Assembly (NCBI GenBank): GCA_030614305.1
Contig: JAUWKH010000152.1
Span: forward strand, 1-5,046
Source of the DNA: Bacteroidota bacterium
GTDB taxonomy: Bacteria > Bacteroidota > Bacteroidia > Bacteroidales > JADFUO01
DNA length: 5,046 bases
Direction: 5' to 3'
How positions within the stretch are numbered: the stretch's first letter is position 1; each line of letters opens with the position of its first letter. Positions 4,872 to 5,046 of this stretch are shown here, one piece after another. The notes under the pieces were generated by a model. That model was not told where the DNA came from, did no database searches, and saw only the letters and a program-made list of their open reading frames with translations. The translations under genes were made by a program, and so were the position numbers.

Positions 4872-5046
4872 ATGAAACAATTTGGCTATATCATTTTATT
4901 GATCTTAATTTTATGCAGTTTAAAAGTTATTGCATCCCAAGGAGATACTTTGAAGACATCAAAGCTTAATCCCGAATATATCGCCGATTATAAAGATTTA
5001 CTTACAGCAAGACTTTATTTATTAAGCGAAAGTATATGTTTTACAA
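4872..5046 (+). CDS. Secreted protein, 5' part only; possible DUF4421 family
   Basis: The first 58 codons are present and the frame runs off the window end without a stop. Residues 1-22 form a signal peptide: a Lys near the start, a hydrophobic stretch (YIILLILILCSL), and a likely signal-peptidase-I site around VIA-SQ. The Cys at residue 15 sits in LILC, which lacks the small residue needed for a lipobox, so a lipoprotein is unlikely. The mature start (YIADYKDLLTARLYLLSES) resembles the opening of DUF4421 proteins, a Bacteroidota family of secreted or outer-membrane beta-rich proteins that often begin with a Tyr-Ile...Leu-Thr-x-Arg-Leu-Tyr pattern. This is a tentative match from a short segment. 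It does not resemble AtpB, whose gene would be expected here. A perfect -7 promoter element lies just upstream. Confidence 0.6.
   Translation, partial: MKQFGYIILLILILCSLKVIASQGDTLKTSKLNPEYIADYKDLLTARLYLLSESICFT

Overview
The window comes from an AT-rich member of the Bacteroidota, probably Bacteroidales/Marinilabiliales-like. The evidence is a PorW/SprE lipoprotein of the type IX secretion system (T9SS), TAnnTTTG -7 promoter elements, no Shine-Dalgarno sequences at the gene starts, and a bactofilin-atpZ gene pair. It is chromosomal and mostly ordinary. I see no tRNA, rRNA, CRISPR array, transposase or phage gene, and no clear new multi-gene system.

Layout. Bases 1-251 are non-coding and carry degenerate short-period repeats. 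At 252-389 on the minus strand is a 45-residue protein with a DnaJ-like cysteine pattern. Bases 390-580 are a divergent promoter region. Bases 581-3220 encode the PorW/SprE-like lipoprotein, which starts with TTG. After 20 bases comes a bactofilin (3241-3648), which overlaps an AtpZ gene (3614-3835) by 35 bases. Bases 3836-4041 hold a hexamer-based array that folds back on itself. Bases 4042-4422 encode a four-helix membrane protein, probably an AtpI-type ATP synthase accessory protein. Bases 4423-4871 hold two GC-rich heptamer arrays on either side of a 44-codon fragment that resembles the C-terminus of a four-helix-bundle protein. A -7 promoter element follows, then the first 58 codons of a secreted protein (4872 to the window end), tentatively DUF4421.

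How the parts fit. porW, bactofilin and atpZ are tightly spaced and probably co-transcribed from a promoter near 452-485. The T9SS is powered by the proton-motive force, and AtpZ/AtpI serve the F1Fo ATP synthase, so the cluster is a cell-envelope and energetics neighbourhood. The ATP synthase a-subunit gene (atpB), which I would expect soon after the AtpI-like gene, is not in the remaining 620 bases. That space holds repeats, a gene remnant and an unrelated secreted-protein gene with its own promoter element.

The most unusual feature is a recurring intergenic design. Three separate spacers carry short-period degenerate arrays (about 6-7 bp) whose unit changes to its own reverse complement partway along. 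The unit sequence differs in each spacer.
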